From positions 46,169,001 through 46,233,000 of the forward strand of contig NC_134371.1 of assembly GCF_035582795.1 (NCBI RefSeq): a stretch of DNA of 64,000 bases, in the 5' to 3' direction. The translations under genes were made by a program, and so were the position numbers. The notes under the pieces were generated by a model, which had not been told where the DNA came from, did no database searches, and was given only the letters and a program-made list of their open reading frames with translations. Below, piece after piece: positions 60,836 through 64,000 of this stretch (position 1 is its first letter; each line of letters starts with the position of its first letter). Origin of the DNA: Mycteria americana. Its lineage: Eukaryota; Chordata; Aves; Ciconiiformes; Ciconiidae.

Positions 60836-63800
60836 CCTGGGGACATAATGCTTCTATTATGTGCTTTTTTTTTTTTTTTAATCTTTGGTAAAGATAATTT
60901 TTTTTTCTTATATCCTTCATGGAATATATTATGACCAAGATTACAGGTTTCTCGATAAAGGCCTTTCTACTTATCTTTGAAATTTTCTGTCGGTTGGGTT
61001 TTTTTTTTTTTAATGGAGACAACTTTAAATGCTTTATCTAAAAAGGTATGTGAGCCGCCCAAGTCAGAGAATGTTGACTGTCATTCCCACAAGTATATTG
61101 GAGCAGATGAGTCATCCTTTGAACAGGCACTGGGAAGATTCATTTAGCAGCTAGTTAATCTTTTATAGCAACTTGTGAAATATTTCTAGTCCTCAGTGAT
61201 TACCACTAAGGGTTTTATTTATAGAGAAGTTGACTAGATAAACCAAGCTTTTCCAGAACAGTTCCATGTATGGACACTGTATTCTGTAACTAAAGTCATT
61301 ATTTGCCAGAATAATTAATTAATTTTGGTGTAAGTATTCTAGAAGATACATAAATCTACTGTGATATATTCTATGACAGTTATTCTGGGCAAACAAGGCT
61401 ACAGAACCGTGAAGAAGAGTTTCTAAAAGTACATTGTAGTGTTGTTATTTAAAAGTGAAGCTATTGTAGGCACCTTTAAGAGTAGAGGTATGTGAGCTAT
61501 ATGACTGAGCAGAAAATCAGATATGACATTTTAAATTTGCATTGGAAATTTCTGCACTTTTAGTTACTATTGTTCCAAAGCCAATTATATGCCAAAAATA
61601 ACTGTTGGGAAAAAATCTTACTTTCATCAAGTAAGGAGAAACTGATTGCATGATATTTATTAGGCGTATGATCATTTCCTTTTTTTTTTCCTCCCAATCC
61701 TTTTTTTGGATATACAGTATTGGAATTAGCTATGATATTAAACGAAGAAGATCTGTCTCAAATATTCACTGGAACTGCAGGCTGTACATGGGCTACATCA
61801 TGGTTTCAGATTGGGGAAATAATGGAAATGAAGGCGTAGTGTCAGCCTGCTTCCAACCAGACAGCTGCACGTGAAAAAAACCTGTCATGATGTTGGCAGA
61901 AATTAATCAGCACTTTGCTGCTTTCTCACTCCAACAAAGTACTGAGCTGGCAGTAAAATTAAAATGTATTCCCACTGAGAGGGGCTATCCTTCCTCAGGG
62001 AGGAAGAGCGCAGGTGATGGAGCGTACGAAGACTAGGTTGCTGCCTGGGCATCTGCGCTCTGTGGCAGACTAGCGTATTTTCATCTCCTAAACTGTTTCT
62101 ACTGACCCGGTCCACAAACAATGCATTTGCTGAAAATTACTAATAATAAATCAGTAAGTCTTAAATAATGCTCACTCTAATGGCAGACAGGGAGCACTTG
62201 TGTTGACAGCTATCATTACTTATTTAATTTATAATAACAATAAGGAACCCTAGTGAGAGGGTCTGTTTAAGATGTGTTTTAACTTTTCTTCAAGTTCTGT
62301 TTAAAACACAAAAAAGCACTAAAAAAATTGTCAGTGTAAGTTTAACGATTCTAGTTGAACTCCATGTTTCTAGTCATAGGAAACTGGCTTTGCCACTGCC
62401 CGTTTTAAACCATGAGTAGTTGAGAGTAAATATCTATTCTAAAATACAGATTCTGCTGAGCACAGTGGAGTTATATGTATGACAGTGGGTTTAGTTGTTA
62501 ATATTAGACAAAAAATTAGGAATAATAAAAAATAATGCTCACTGAAATCAATGGCAGATTTAGTAATTACTGGAATAATTGGGTGTGTTTATATCAGATC
62601 ATATTCCATCACTTATTGCAAAGATCACGCTATCATTATTACAGCATTTCTATCTCATTAGGTCAGTTTGAGGTCATGATAACCTACTGCACATAAAATT
62701 TGCCTTTCAGCACTTTCATACCACTGCAAAATCTAACTCAACAAAAGGGAAGAAATGCTGAAAGAGTTTTTTAGAAAAAATCACCCCTTTATTGTATTAA
62801 GTTAAAAAAAAAATACTTGGCCAATGTTAGGCAATCTTTTTTGGAGCAATGTAGGAAGTTTCATACCTGTTCCTTTGAAGAAAGGAGAATTCTGCATAAA
62901 TGTGAAGATGTGGTTGTTTTATGGCAGCTCCTCAGCCATAACAGCTTTTATAACTGTTGGAAGAATTTAAATGCAATTAGTCCTTTACGTGTCCACTTGT
63001 TGTCTTAGAGTAAAAGTAAGTGATCTTTTCAGAGGCTTTTTAAAAAAAATCCAATGATCGAGCTCTGGAAACTTTTAGCTATCACAAAAAAATCCACTGA
63101 TTTGAACAAATGTGTTGGCTAATTCTCAAACTAATGAGGTCTGAGGGAGTATTCTTCAATTGTAAGTATTTCCACTAAAATATTTGCAAAATTGCACGAT
63201 GAATTCAAGTATTTTTGGAAGGAAATATTTAGGTACTTTCTCATGACAAAAAAAAGTAAATTATTCTGCTGATAGTTTGCGGGGGTTGTTCCTTTTTATT
63301 TTGATTGATTCTGCTTTTTCCTACAAAGATGCTGAAATTGGCTGGTCGACTAGGATTATTGTACAGTAATTCACAACTGATGAAGAACAGTAAATCAAGA
63401 TCATTTTTTAAAAATCAGAATGCTGATTTGGAAACCTCATTCTTCCCTTATGCTCCATGAAATAAACTGATTACATGTCTAAGGGACAGAAAGAAAAAGA
63501 GGAGAGGGTAAAATATAGAAGTACATTTTTTTTCCTAGCATTTTCTCCCCAAGCTTTATAGATAATTAGATTTTTAAATATCTTTGTGGATCATGTCTGC
63601 CCTCTATAAACTTCCCTGAGTAACTGTAGCTAAACTTGCATATTGCAAGTGCAACGTGTTTTGCACGGATACCATGGTACATGCTGAAATGTTGATACCT
63701 TATCTTCTATAGTGTCCTATCACTTGATTGTTTATTAATGGCTAAACCAAAGATCACTGTGAACTAAGTAACTTCCCGTATATTACAGCAAATAAAAAAA

Positions 63801-64000
63801 AGCACTGAAAAGACAATTTGACCGATACACTGTTTTTAACTAACCCAAGACGATGAAGGTAAACTGGGATGAAGAATGAGAAACAATATGCAACTGTAAG
63901 TGGCCATGTCTACTAGACTGGTGAGAACGGCTCTTCTTATCTGTTAAAATTGGTGGATCTGGCAAAACAAAAGCTGAAACAAAGGCTGACCCAAATCCCA

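Larger units (their letters stand above)
58122..64000 (-). other. NTNG1: NTNG1 intron upstream of the first Ukd exon (partial, at least 5,879 nt)
   Basis: Runs off the window. I looked on the minus strand for the LE1 exon that should precede it and did not find it, so that exon lies beyond 64000. The stretch contains one antisense CR1 tail, an ATG-type microsatellite near 60355-60385 and otherwise AT-rich unique DNA. Confidence 0.75.

Noticed and set aside
63640..63720. Candidate end of the LE1 exon (GCTGAAATG/ACCATGG stretch)
   Set aside because: Translation does not give the expected LE1 end and there is no donor in phase.
1..64000. CRISPR arrays, operons, prophage, tRNA or rRNA genes
   Set aside because: No regularly spaced identical repeats, no dense coding, no cloverleaf or rRNA-like sequence seen; the composition and exon structure are vertebrate.

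Overview
The window is vertebrate nuclear DNA, most likely from a bird. It is AT-rich, has no long ORFs, and is littered with CR1 LINE fragments, including one with the typical avian 3' end. It also holds an avian-type solo LTR and degraded ancient amniote SINEs, and no mammalian Alu/L1 sequence was seen. I found nothing resembling an operon, CRISPR array, phage or other microbial system.

The only gene I can support is the 3' half of NTNG1 (netrin-G1), on the minus strand. Five coding exons are readable, in transcript order: two short exons of the linker ('unknown domain', Ukd) at 58056-58121 and 56077-56136, the second laminin-type EGF repeat (LE2) at 50795-50962, the third (LE3) at 45022-45159, and the terminal exon at 18085-18311. 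The terminal exon carries an EGF-like domain, a GPI-attachment tail and the stop codon. The 3'UTR continues downward to a good poly(A) signal at 17702-17707. The laminin VI domain and LE1 exons must lie beyond 64000. The four internal exons are 66, 60, 168 and 138 nt, all starting and ending in the same codon phase (1-1). Any subset can therefore be skipped without a frameshift, which matches the known alternative splicing of netrin-G1 between its LE1 exon and its last exon.

Layout: 1 to about 17.6 kb is sequence downstream of NTNG1, with a 1.1 kb solo LTR (2623-3746, 5-bp target duplication), an ancient SINE and a young-looking CR1 tail. About 17.7-18.3 kb is the 3'UTR and terminal exon. 18.3-45.0 kb is one 26.7 kb intron with a 1.6 kb ancient CR1, a perfect 29-bp inverted repeat, several tandem duplications and GC-rich islets. 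45.0-58.1 kb holds the four cassette exons. 58.1-64.0 kb is the 3' part of the next upstream intron.

The most interesting signals are the same-phase cassette series with weak donors, a TGCATG (Rbfox-type) element in the 3' splice site of the first Ukd exon, a 13-bp inverted repeat just inside the intron after the second Ukd exon, and two perfect inverted repeats in introns. None amounts to an undescribed system; they are testable candidates for splicing control and recent DNA rearrangement.
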